This document shows positions 41,503 through 50,500 of a stretch of DNA of 64,000 nt, piece by piece. The stretch covers positions 682,001 through 746,000 of the forward strand of contig CP172536.1 of NCBI GenBank assembly GCA_044598425.1, given 5' to 3'. This DNA is from JAEVLT01 sp044598425. Its GTDB lineage: Bacteria; Bacillota; Bacilli; Bacillales; Cytobacillaceae. Positions within the stretch are counted from its first letter, which is position 1; the number at the start of each line of letters is the position of its first letter. Position numbers and translations under genes: made by a program. The notes under the pieces are model-generated. The model was not told the origin of the DNA. It was given only the letters and a program-made list of their open reading frames with translations, and did no database searches.

Positions 41503-41512
41503 TGCAAAAAGG

Positions 41513-41545
41513 GAAGGCACTCAAATCCGTTGAGTGTCTTCTTTC
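41513..41545 (+). terminator. sspE terminator
   Basis: GAAGGCACTCAA pairs with TTGAGTGTCTTC (one wobble), followed by TTTC. Confidence 0.7.
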
Positions 41546-41672
41546 TGTTTGCGAAATGGGCAGCCTGTTTCATTCGACAAAACTTCCCGTCACTCTACAG
41601 AAATAGTCAAAGGAGAATGGCTGTTGTTCGAGAATACATAGGAAGAATATTTTTTACAAGGCGGTGTGGGAA

Positions 41673-41927
41673 ATGGAAAATTTTAACCGTTTGGTTTCGC
41701 AGCAAATGATGACGATGGAAAAATTACTGTACCTTCAAGCTGAGCTTGAACGCTGTCAGGTGGAAGAAGAAGAATTAAAAGCTTTGCAAAATGAAACCCA
41801 ATTGGAGAGCATCCAGGTGGAAATTCAGCAAATGAAGAAAGAATTATTTGATATTCAAAAGACTTTTGAACAACAGACAGACGATCTTATTCATTCGTAT
41901 AGAAAGACAGAATCTTCTTGTCTTTAG
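41673..41927 (+). CDS. ygaB: YgaB protein
   Basis: This 84-residue protein is almost entirely one coiled coil (LYLQAELERCQVEEEELKAL and on to IQQMKKELFDIQKTFE). It corresponds by position and character to B. subtilis YgaB, of unknown function. The ATG at 41673 is about 10 bases after AAGGCGG; a GTG at 41664 is possible. A hairpin terminator follows at 41981-42006. Confidence 0.72.
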   Translation: MENFNRLVSQQMMTMEKLLYLQAELERCQVEEEELKALQNETQLESIQVEIQQMKKELFDIQKTFEQQTDDLIHSYRKTESSCL

Positions 41928-41980
41928 CTAAAGTTGGATCAATTTAAGAGGAAAGAGTGAAAAAAACAGGAAATTTCCGA

Positions 41981-42012
41981 AAGAGCCATTGAAAACAATG
42001 GCTCTTGTGTTT
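41981..42012 (+). terminator. ygaB terminator
   Basis: AAGAGCCATTG and CAATGGCTCTT form a perfect 11-bp stem with a 4-base loop and a GTGTTTT tail. Confidence 0.75.
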
Positions 42013-42136
42013 TAAATTCTGCGTTCAACCGTTATAATAATAGAAAATAGGAATTGTCTTTTGTTACCTTTTGTTTTTTTTTCGATAAAGTTTAGACAGG
42101 TTTCAAAACGTTCAGGAAATGAAAGTAGGGGAAAAA

Positions 42137-42667
42137 ATGGGCGTACCCATAGAAGGTGAACCAATCCAAATACATAGCTATAAACACAATGGGCACATCC
42201 ACCGCGTCTGGGAAGAAACAACCGTTTTAAAAGGAACACAGAATTTAGTCATTGGCGGAAATGATCGGACAATCGTTACTGAATCGGATGGGCGTACATG
42301 GATCACACGGGAACCGGCGATCTGCTACTTCCACTCACAATATTGGTTTAATGTAATCGGCATGATTCGGGAAGATGGGATTTATTATTATTGCAACCTT
42401 AGCTCACCGTTCATTTTTGACGGGGAAGCACTTAAATATATTGATTATGATTTGGATATTAAAGTGTTCCCGGATATGACATTTAATTTATTGGATGAGG
42501 ACGAGTATGAGCGCCATCGCCGGGAAATGAACTACCCGGAAGTCATTGATCAAATTCTGAAAAGAAATGTTGATAAACTGATTCGCTGGATTCGCCAGCG
42601 GAAAGGCCCGTTTGCACCGGATTTTATTGATATATGGTATGAGCGGTATTTAACATACAGACGTTAG
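42137..42667 (+). CDS. ygaC: YgaC, nucleoside tri/diphosphate phosphatase family (DUF402)
   Basis: This 176-residue protein matches B. subtilis YgaC over its whole length, including IQIHSYKHNGHIHR, ESDGRTWITREPA and the metal-binding acidic stretch YIDYDLDIKVFPD. DUF402 proteins of this kind hydrolyse nucleoside tri- and diphosphates (Ntdp in Staphylococcus). The ATG at 42137 follows AGTAGGGG; the ATG at 42119 overlaps that region. It sits before the ABC exporter ygaD, in the conserved order. Confidence 0.85.
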   Translation: MGVPIEGEPIQIHSYKHNGHIHRVWEETTVLKGTQNLVIGGNDRTIVTESDGRTWITREPAICYFHSQYWFNVIGMIREDGIYYYCNLSSPFIFDGEALKYIDYDLDIKVFPDMTFNLLDEDEYERHRREMNYPEVIDQILKRNVDKLIRWIRQRKGPFAPDFIDIWYERYLTYRR

Positions 42668-42687
42668 CTGGATCGTTCGTTGCCACT

Positions 42688-42721
42688 CCTGTTGATAATC
42701 AAGATCAACAGGTTTTTATTT
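42688..42721 (+). terminator. ygaC terminator
   Basis: CCTGTTGAT and ATCAACAGG form a perfect 9-bp stem, then TTTTTATTT. Confidence 0.85.
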
Positions 42722-42792
42722 GGTAAGATCCATTTTCCCGGGGAATGAAAAGAAGGTTCGGCTTCGTTTAAATGTTGAAAGGGGGAGGTTCT

Positions 42793-44577
42793 TTGGGCAG
42801 CATTCGCAGATATTTACAGTTCGTTAAACCATACCGGCTGCAAATTATTGGAACCATTATTATAGGACTTATCAAATTCTCGATCCCGCTGATTGTTCCG
42901 ATGCTGATTAAATATGTTCTTGATGATATTATCGGAAACCATGGCCTATCGCAGCACGAAAAAGTAGTGAAATTGTTTTATATTATGGGTACAATGGTCG
43001 TTGTTTTTGTTGTGCTTCGGCCGCCAATTGAATACTATCGACAGTACTTTGCCCAGTGGACAGCCAGCAAAATTTTATATGAAATTCGGGCAAAATTGTA
43101 TATACATACGCAAAAGCTGAGCTTTCGTTACTTTTCCAACACAAGGGCAGGCGAAATTATATCGCGCATCATCAATGATGTTGAACAGACCAAGACGTTT
43201 GTGGTTTCGGGATTAATGAACCTGTGGCTAGATCTGGCTACGATTTTGATCGCTGTTTTCGTGATGTTTTCGTTGAATGTGACTTTGACCTTCATTTCGA
43301 TTGTGCTGCTCCCGCTTTATGCGCTTTCGGTAAAATATTTCTTTGGCAACTTGCGAATTTTTACAAGAAATCGTTCTCAGGCGCTGGCCGAGGTGCAAAG
43401 TTATTTGCATGAACGTGTTCAAGGCATGTCAGTCATCAAAAGCTTTGCAATTGAAAAACATGAGCAGAACCAGTTTAATAAAGTGAATCAAAACTTTTTG
43501 GACAAAGCCCTCCAGCATACAAGCTGGAATGCCAAGGCTTTTGCCGCCGTAAATACAATTACGGATATTGCTCCGTTGATCGTCATTGGCTATTCCGCCT
43601 ATTTAGTCATCGAGGGTAATCTCTCGATCGGAACAATGGTAGCTTTTTTTGCCTACATTGATAAGCTGTATAATCCATTAAGAAGGCTTGTCAACTCCTC
43701 GACAACGCTGACACAGTCATTTGCCTCGATGGACCGGGTGTTTGAATTTATGGATGAAACGTATGATATCGTTGATTCTCCGGATGCCATTGATTGCCAT
43801 GTTGTAAAAGGTGACATTTCTTTTAAAAGTGTTTCATTTGCATATGAAAAAGATGGCGAGATGATTTTGAAAAATATGTCCCTAGATATAAAAAAAGGTG
43901 AAACGATCGCGCTTGTCGGCATGAGCGGCGGCGGGAAATCAACATTAGTCAGCTTGATTCCGCGTTTTTACGACGTTACAGAAGGGCAAATTACCTTGGA
44001 CGGAGTGGATATCCGCCAGTTTAAACTGCAAAGCTTACGAGATAACATTGGCGTTGTTTTTCAGGATAATATCTTGTTTAGTGAATCAGTCAAAGAAAAT
44101 ATTTTATTAGGGAAGCCGACTGCTTCGGATGAGGAAGTGGTTGCGGCAGCGAAGGCAGCGAGTGCGCATGAATTTATTTTAAACTTGGCGGAAGGCTATG
44201 ACACAAAAGTTGGCGAGCGGGGCGTAAAGCTTTCCGGCGGCCAGAAGCAGCGGATCGCCATCGCCCGGGTGTTTTTAAAAAATCCGCCAATCTTAATTCT
44301 TGATGAAGCAACATCTGCCCTCGATTTGGAAAGCGAGCACTCGATTCAAGAATCGCTTGAAGAATTGGCCAAAGATCGGACGACGTTTATTGTCGCGCAC
44401 CGCTTATCGACGATCACTCATGCCGACCGGATTATTTTAATCGAGCATGGACGCATTGTCGAAGAGGGCACCCACGAGGAATTAATGGGCAAGCGCGGCA
44501 ATTATTATAATTTATTTCATATTCAGCAGCTGGAGCAGGAAGACGAAAATGTGGCTTCGACTAAGCTGGGTAAATAA
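42793..44577 (+). CDS. ygaD: ABC exporter, fused permease and ATPase (YgaD)
   Basis: This 594-residue half-transporter has six membrane segments (about 15-300) joined to one ATPase domain. Walker A is GMSGGGKST, Q-loop VVFQDN, signature LSGGQKQR, Walker B LILDEATSALD and the switch His is in VAHRLST. It is of the lipid/multidrug exporter type and should act as a homodimer. The start is a TTG at 42793 after GGGGGAGG, giving the YgaD N-terminus GSIRRYLQFVKPY; an ATG at 42772 precedes the ribosome site. Substrate unknown. Confidence 0.88.
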   Translation: MGSIRRYLQFVKPYRLQIIGTIIIGLIKFSIPLIVPMLIKYVLDDIIGNHGLSQHEKVVKLFYIMGTMVVVFVVLRPPIEYYRQYFAQWTASKILYEIRAKLYIHTQKLSFRYFSNTRAGEIISRIINDVEQTKTFVVSGLMNLWLDLATILIAVFVMFSLNVTLTFISIVLLPLYALSVKYFFGNLRIFTRNRSQALAEVQSYLHERVQGMSVIKSFAIEKHEQNQFNKVNQNFLDKALQHTSWNAKAFAAVNTITDIAPLIVIGYSAYLVIEGNLSIGTMVAFFAYIDKLYNPLRRLVNSSTTLTQSFASMDRVFEFMDETYDIVDSPDAIDCHVVKGDISFKSVSFAYEKDGEMILKNMSLDIKKGETIALVGMSGGGKSTLVSLIPRFYDVTEGQITLDGVDIRQFKLQSLRDNIGVVFQDNILFSESVKENILLGKPTASDEEVVAAAKAASAHEFILNLAEGYDTKVGERGVKLSGGQKQRIAIARVFLKNPPILILDEATSALDLESEHSIQESLEELAKDRTTFIVAHRLSTITHADRIILIEHGRIVEEGTHEELMGKRGNYYNLFHIQQLEQEDENVASTKLGK

Positions 44578-44590
44578 ATGATTGAAAATC

Positions 44591-44643
44591 AAGGCCAATC
44601 CGCAGCCGACGTTTTTGCACGAGCTGCGGGTTGGCTTTTTTGA
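44591..44643 (+). terminator. ygaD terminator
   Basis: GCCAATCCGCAGC pairs with GCTGCGGGTTGGC (one wobble), followed by TTTTTT. Confidence 0.82.
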
Positions 44644-44660
44644 TAAAAAGTGATCGGGTG

Positions 44661-44703
44661 TCATGACGCGCGGAGACGGAAAAAGGGAGTGTGCGCGTCA
44701 TGA
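44661..44703. repeat. Perfect inverted repeat TCATGACGCGC
   Basis: TCATGACGCGC (44661-44671) and GCGCGTCATGA (44693-44703) are perfectly complementary around 21 bases. The unit also occurs at 36196. It abuts the putP fragment and may mark a mobile-repeat insertion. Confidence 0.6.
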
Positions 44704-44711
44704 GCGGGGTT

Positions 44712-44983
44712 CAGCGCGCCGGATTGGAATGGGTTGGATGGGAGTCTCGATCATAGGTGCAATGTTTACCGGTCTTGTTGGCGTCGCCTATCTTTCAGCC
44801 CATGGAAAAACCATCAAGGATCCAGAAACCATTTTTATCTATTTTTCAAACGTACTGTTTCATCCTTATATCACAGGATTTTTACTTGCTGCCATCTTAG
44901 CTGCGATTATGAGTACGATTTCTTCACAGCTGTTGGTTACGTCAAGTAATGCAGTTAGCTATAATAAGTATGTAATATATTAA
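44712..44983 (+). pseudogene. Fragment of a sodium/proline symporter (putP)
   Basis: The translation from about 44712 (ARRIGMGWMG, then GAMFTGLVGVAYL, KDPETIFI, FHPYITGFLLAAILAAIMST and SSQLLVTSSNA) is a central piece of a PutP/OpuE-type sodium:solute symporter. It covers only about 85 residues of a roughly 490-residue protein; both ends are missing, and after SSNA the frame runs into unrelated sequence. It is a gene scrap beginning directly after an inverted repeat. Confidence 0.8.
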
Positions 44984-44991
44984 ATTAGGTC

Positions 44992-45026
44992 AAAAGGGGA
45001 CTTATTGAATAAATAAATCCCCTTTT
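44992..45026 (+). terminator. Hairpin before the hybrid ABC gene
   Basis: AAAAGGGGA and TCCCCTTTT pair across a 17-base AT-rich loop. The T-run is inside the stem; a terminator role is possible. Confidence 0.4.
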
Positions 45027-45048
45027 ACCATAAAATAGGGGTTACCAT

Positions 45049-45818
45049 ATGCAAATGATTAAAATCATAAACATGAACAAAGCATTCGGTAGAAAAACAA
45101 TTTTTAAAGATTTTAACTTAGAAGTAAAATCAGGAGAGTTTATTGGAATAGTCGGCAAAAGCGGACAAGGAAAAACGACTCTTTTAAATATGATTGGGAC
45201 GTTAGAAGAAGCAGATTCAGGTATGATAAAAATAATGGTTAAGGATATAAATAAGAAGAAAATTAAACGACTTCTATTAAGAAATGAATTAGGTTTTATT
45301 GCGGATTTGTGATCTCGACAACCGGGATCATTAAAGTAGGCAAGCAACAAATTGGCAAAGATTGTGATGTGCCTGAGAGTGTCGGTATAATTATTGAAGC
45401 ACCGGGATTTCTCCCAAACTATGATGGTTATACGAATTTGAAGTTCCTTGCTGCAATCAAAAACGAAATTTCGAAAGAACAAACTGTTATTGAAAAAGTT
45501 GGGTTGGATCCAAAAAGCAAGAAACATGTGGGGAAATATTCCTTAGGGATGAGGCGGCGTCTCGGACTAGCCCAGGCTTTAATGGAAAACCCGGATATTC
45601 TTATTCTGGATGAGCCGATGAAAGGATTGGATAATCGGGGTGTTGCCGACATTCGAAAGCTCCTTTTAGAACTAAGAGATCGCGGTAAAACAATCATCCT
45701 TGCCAGCCATGGAAAAGAGGATATTGAAATACTCTGTGACACAGTCCATGAACTCGACCGCGGACAGATTATTAACTCGATTGTCAAACGCAGGAATGAT
45801 GACAGTAATTCCGCATAA
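45049..45818 (+). pseudogene. Hybrid remnant of two ABC-transporter ATPases
   Basis: The first frame (45049-45312, 87 residues) has an ABC N-terminus with Walker A GKSGQGKTTLL and stops after LLLRNELGFIADL. The second (45309-45818, 169 residues) starts at TTGIIKVGKQQIG, lacks Walker A, and continues with IIIEAPGFLPNYDGYTNL, signature SLGMRRR and Walker B ILILDEPMKGLD, a bacitracin-type exporter ATPase. The two halves overlap by four bases in different frames and appear to come from different subfamilies (the first LolD/lantibiotic-like). No permease follows. A deletion that joined two genes is the simplest reading. Confidence 0.65.
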
Positions 45819-45884
45819 CGGAATAAGAAACATTGCTTTTGGAAGGAGAAGGACAATCACTTTTCTATCTTGAACGTTAGAAAA

Positions 45885-45916
45885 AGGATAAGGATCCCAA
45901 CCCTTATCCTTTTCCT
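45885..45916 (+). terminator. Terminator-like hairpin
   Basis: AAAAGGATAAGG and CCTTATCCTTTT form a perfect 12-bp stem with a 7-base loop. It follows the hybrid ABC remnant. Confidence 0.7.
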
Positions 45917-45961
45917 AATCCTTAATTTATCGAGTCATTAACTTTACGACTTGCCACATCC

Positions 45962-46120
45962 ACAACACGCGTCAAGCTAAGCAGCCTTCGCATCAAGCTC
46001 GCACCCATCCGCATCAAGATTTTGTACTTCCTCCATAAAGTCCTAAGGTTTTATCAAGTAAAGCTTTCCTTAATCTGCGTCAAGCTCACACTCATTCGCG
46101 TCAAGCTCCACTGCTTCCTT
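45962..46120. repeat. Degenerate GCRTCAAGCT repeats
   Basis: The decamer occurs five or six times in 160 bases: GCGTCAAGCT, GCATCAAGCT, GCATCAAGAT, GCGTCAAGCT and GCGTCAAGCT, several separated by CGCACCCATC or CACACTCATTC spacers. No gene is supported. The minus strand reads as a repetitive peptide (SLTRMSVSLTQ), probably by chance of the repeat. Confidence 0.6.
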
Positions 46121-46143
46121 CATATGTTTTTAATTAACTTGAC

Positions 46144-47208
46144 CTATTTTTCAATCGAAACCTCATTTTGATGAAACGAGTGGAAGCTCATGATCAGCGT
46201 ATCCAAATGCTCGACCTGTTCGCCGTAATCGATGATGGAGGCGATGATTTGCATTGTATGGTACAGATGCGTGTTATCGACTTCGGCGTATTCCTTTTGA
46301 TAGGCCAAGAAGAAATCGTATAGCTCTTTTTTGTTTAGGCACATGCTGCCGGCTTCGGCAATCGAATGCTGCGGGACTTTGCCGATGAATTGCAGCATGA
46401 GCTGTTCATGGTGATAAATCAGGCAATCGAGCTGCTCTTGAATGGCCGTCTGAAAATTTTCCGGTAAATGGAGCAGCTCGTTATCAAAGCGATGCAGCCG
46501 CTTCAGCGTGTCAAGTCCTTTACGGTTTGCGGAGATCATTTGCCGGTAGATGACGAGCTTGCGCGATTTTTCCAGCTTGCTTTTTTTCAAATAACTGCGC
46601 TCTTCCTTATACATCGTATAGTATTCATTCATCTTCACCGCGCTGTTCTTTAACTTTTCAATATCGCTTTTTAACAGCTGGTGGCTAAACGCGTGTCTCG
46701 TGCTCATACGAATCCAGCGGATAATTTCCTCTGTCGTAGTAGAGATTTGAAAATACAGCTTTTTTTCATATTTTGGCGGCATAAACACGAGATTCACGAC
46801 AAAGGCGGCAAAAACCCCCACCATGATCGTTAAGAAACGAATCATCGAAAATTGCAGGAAATCACTGCCAGGATTTTCCATTATTGCAATCAAGGTTACA
46901 AGGGAGAGCCCAATCGTATTTTCGATTTTTAATTTTAGGTTAATCAATATGACAATAATAGCCGCTAGACCAATGACAATAAAATGATTGCCAAGCACAA
47001 GGACAAAGATGATGGCGAGCAATGCCCCGATAATATTCCCCTGGATCTGTTCGACAATGGTTAAATAGGTTCGATAAATCGTTGGTTGAATAGCAAAGAT
47101 TGCAGCAATCGCCGCAAAAACTGGTGAGGGTGAGTGCAGTAATTGACCTAAATAAAGTGATAAAACAATTGCTATTCCCGTTTTTAAAATGCGGGCGCCT
47201 AACTTCAT
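46144..47208 (-). CDS. ygaE: YgaE, aromatic acid exporter-like membrane protein (UPF0421/DUF939)
   Basis: This 354-residue protein has four to six membrane segments in its first 150 residues (GARILKTGIAIVLSLYLGQ, then QPTIYRTY and GNIIGALLA) and a soluble helical C-terminal half rich in charged residues. This is the half-size FUSC/ArAE layout of DUF939 proteins. It corresponds to B. subtilis YgaE by position, near gsaB. AAAGGAA lies 10 bases before the ATG. The substrate is unknown. Confidence 0.8.
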   Translation of the reverse strand: MKLGARILKTGIAIVLSLYLGQLLHSPSPVFAAIAAIFAIQPTIYRTYLTIVEQIQGNIIGALLAIIFVLVLGNHFIVIGLAAIIVILINLKLKIENTIGLSLVTLIAIMENPGSDFLQFSMIRFLTIMVGVFAAFVVNLVFMPPKYEKKLYFQISTTTEEIIRWIRMSTRHAFSHQLLKSDIEKLKNSAVKMNEYYTMYKEERSYLKKSKLEKSRKLVIYRQMISANRKGLDTLKRLHRFDNELLHLPENFQTAIQEQLDCLIYHHEQLMLQFIGKVPQHSIAEAGSMCLNKKELYDFFLAYQKEYAEVDNTHLYHTMQIIASIIDYGEQVEHLDTLIMSFHSFHQNEVSIEK

Positions 47209-47266
47209 GCGATAATAATTCCTTTCTAAAAAGACTTTTAATCGTATTAAACGCTTTTTAGGCTAA

Positions 47267-47345
47267 TCAGAATTTATATTCATAAATTCTGAACGCATAA
47301 GTGCAACTTCGGCTCTGCCTTCGCCATAGGGCTCGGCAGTCACCG
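47267..47345. repeat. Degenerate dispersed-repeat piece
   Basis: TCAGAATTTAT (47267-47277) and ATAAATTCTGA (47282-47292) form a palindrome, followed by ACTTCGGCTCTGCC and GGGCTCGGC. The beginning matches the left end of the dispersed repeat at 40198 and 56386; the rest diverges. Confidence 0.5.
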
Positions 47346-47457
47346 AGTTTTCTTTATTATATTAAACAATAATGTACTATAACATTGAAATGACCGGAGA
47401 ATCAAGGATTATATATACTATATTATGAAGATATTTAGAACTGAAAAAATGCCCCCA

Positions 47458-47493
47458 AAAAAAACGTTCGTGCTGCTGCACGAACGTTTTTAA
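47458..47493. terminator. Terminator of the glutamate synthase gene
   Basis: AAAAACGTTCGTGC and GCACGAACGTTTTT form a perfect 14-bp stem with loop TGCT and long A/T flanks. Confidence 0.92.
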
Positions 47494-47504
47494 AAAAAAT
47501 TAGA

Positions 47505-50500
47505 TCACTCTGTTGATACAGATGGGTCTGCCTGCTCTTTCACAGGAAGAATTTGCACGAAATGCTCTTCTGGATTTTGCAACAGCGTCTGAAGCAGATT
47601 GGCTTCGTCCGTTTGCCCATCTTTTTGCAGCAATTCAATGTACTGGCTTAAAAGTTCCTGTACGTCCTGCTTGCCTTTATCGTTTAAATCGGAAACAAAT
47701 ACTTTCGCTCCCTTGGCAATCCGGCGTTGAATCGCTTCTTTCGTCAGCCCCATTTCCGGCTGATGGCGAAGATAGACGACACCGCCTGTCATCCCGGCAC
47801 AAATCCATGGACCTGGATCTCCCAATACGAGTCCGCGGCCATTGGTCATATATTCAAAGGCAAAGCCTTTAATATTCGCATTTGCACCAATGTTGCCATT
47901 TTCTTTTGCCGGAATCGGCTTTTTGACTAAGCCGCCAATGATGATATCAGCACCAGAGAGGCGAATTCCCGCACGGGCATCAGCGTTTCCTTGGGCAATA
48001 AGCAAGCCTTTTTGCGCACCATAGCCAAATCCTTTTCCAACAGAACCATTGTAATAGTTTCCATCTTTTCCTTTTGATTTCAGAATGCGGATGCTACCGC
48101 CGAAGGATGTTTTCCCGACACCGTCCTGGCCGCCGCCATTAACGGTAATCTTAATTCCTTCGCTATTGTATGCGCCCAGACCATTTCCAGGGATGGAGCC
48201 GCCTTTATAATCAAGGCGAACTGTTGAAAGCTGGCGGTATGAGCCGTCTAAGCGACCGCGAACGCGGTGGCAGGAAACGCGGCTTCCCAACACGCGTTGT
48301 TCAGAAGTGACGCTGTAAAATTCGCGGGAAGAATGCAGCTGCTCCACGCTTGCGTCAAGGTATTCTGCACCAACAGCTACCTGCATTTGCACCTCTTCAA
48401 GTGCTTTTGATGGTTCGAGATGCTGAACTTTTCCCATTTCAAGCGGCTTCAGCAAGTAAGAAAGGTCAAGCTGATTTTTGCCTTTTGTTTGTTCCAATAA
48501 ATCCGAACGTCCGACAGCATCCTGCAAGTTTTTAATTCCAGCAGAGGCAGCCAGCGCTTTTAGTTCCTGTCCGAATGCTGTAAAAAGATTCATAATTCCC
48601 TGGACAGCGAGATCAAATTGTCTTGGCACAAAGCGGCGGAGACCGTGCTCTTTTGCTTGTGCTTCCGTTTCAATTTGCGTTGCAATTCCCACGTGGCATG
48701 TATCCAAATGGCAGCCGCGGCAAGTTGTACAGCCGATGGCAAGCATGGACAATGTACCGAAACCAACACGGTTTGCACCGAGCAGCATTATTTTTAATAC
48801 ATCAAGGGCACTCTTCATTCCGCCGTCCGCCCAAATTTCAACTTTATCGCGGAGTCCGCTCTCAAGCAAAGCATTATGGGCGGCTTTCACCCCGATTTCA
48901 ACAGGCAGGCCAACGTGCTGAAGCGCATGGATTCTCGCTGCACCTGTGCCTCCGTCAAAACCGCTCAGTGTAATAATATCAGCTCCGGCTTTAGCAATTC
49001 CAACAGCGATTGTTCCAATATTCGGCACAACGGGAACTTTTACAGCGATTTTTGCTTGGTCATTCGCTGTTTTCAACTCAAGAATCATTTGGGCAAGATC
49101 CTCGATTGAGTAAATATCATGGTTGTTCGATGGTGAAATCAAATCGGACCCCAGCGTTGCGTTACGTGCCGCTGCCACTTTTGCCGTAACTTTTGAACCA
49201 GGCAGGTGTCCGCCTTCACCAGGCTTCGCGCCCTGACCAATTTTAATCTCTAAAAGATTCGAAGAGTTAAGCAGCTCAGCGTTCACACCAAAACGGCCGG
49301 AAGCAATTTGCTGTCCGCGAGTTTTTGGATATTTGCCAAGCATATCCTTAATTTCTCCGCCTTCACCGTTTAAACTTACCATGTTCAAGCGATCGGCACC
49401 TTCCGCATAGGCGCGGAATGCGATTTCGTTCTGTGATCCAAATGACATAGAAGATATCACAAATGGCAGATCATGCTCGCCAACGCGAAGATTTACCTCT
49501 TCAGGCGACAGCGGCTGTTCGCTTTGTTTTACACTTGCTAAATGGCGAATCGTTGTCGGATTTTCCTGCTCCTGTTCGGTAATTTTATCGCGGTAGACAT
49601 TATAATCTCCAGTTGCCGCCACTTCACTGATCGCTTTCCAAATCCGTGGGAAGAGGTGGAATGTCTTACCAACGCGTTCTTTTTCATTATGGTAATCTTC
49701 TTTCCTAGCAAGCGCATCCTTTTCCAGGGCCGCAAAATCGTATTCCAGTTCATTGGAGCCGAAGAAGTTAACGATATTTAAAATAGAAGCAATTTCCTCG
49801 TGCAAGCCAATGGTTGAAAATAATCGGCTGTAGCCGCGCAGTTCATGAATCCCGATTGTCGAAACGACTTTTTCCAGACCCTTTGTTAGGGCAGAGTACA
49901 GATTTAACACAGGATTTTGATTTTCACCCATTACGGTCATAAACATATAGTAAGGGCTAATCAAGTCAGCTCCAAGCCCAATGGCTGTAATAATATCATG
50001 CAATGAGCGAATAGCAGCCGAGCGCAGCACTAAAGAACAGTCTCGTCTAAGTTCTGCTTTTACCAATGCCTGGTCGATTGCCGAAGTTGCCAAATGCGGG
50101 TCAATCCAAAAAGCATCTTCTTGGTGGGCGTTCGCGTCATCCAAAATGAGCAATGTTTTCCCGGCAGTCACTGCTTGAACCGCTTCGTCAGCTAATCTTT
50201 TTAGTGCGTCGGCCATTTTCTCGTCTTTCTTAAAAGTAGTAGAAAGGAAGGCTGTTAATTTTTGATCTTGATAAAACTGGACAATTTGGTCGAAACTAGG
50301 CTGACCCAATGTCTCTGAACAGCTATAGCCAACTTTTCCTTCCATTAGAAGAGGCGTTGTAAGTTCAAGAATCGTACCAGCTTCTTCTTTGACGGTTAAC
50401 GATGGACGTTTGCCAATGATGACACGCGTTGAAAAATGCTCCGTTTCACGGTCGCGGTCAATGGCAGGGTTCGTTACAACCGCAACGCTTTCTTTGATAA

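Noticed and set aside
45962..46120. CRISPR array
   Set aside because: The repeated unit is only 10 bases, spacers are partly alike and irregular, and no cas genes are near.
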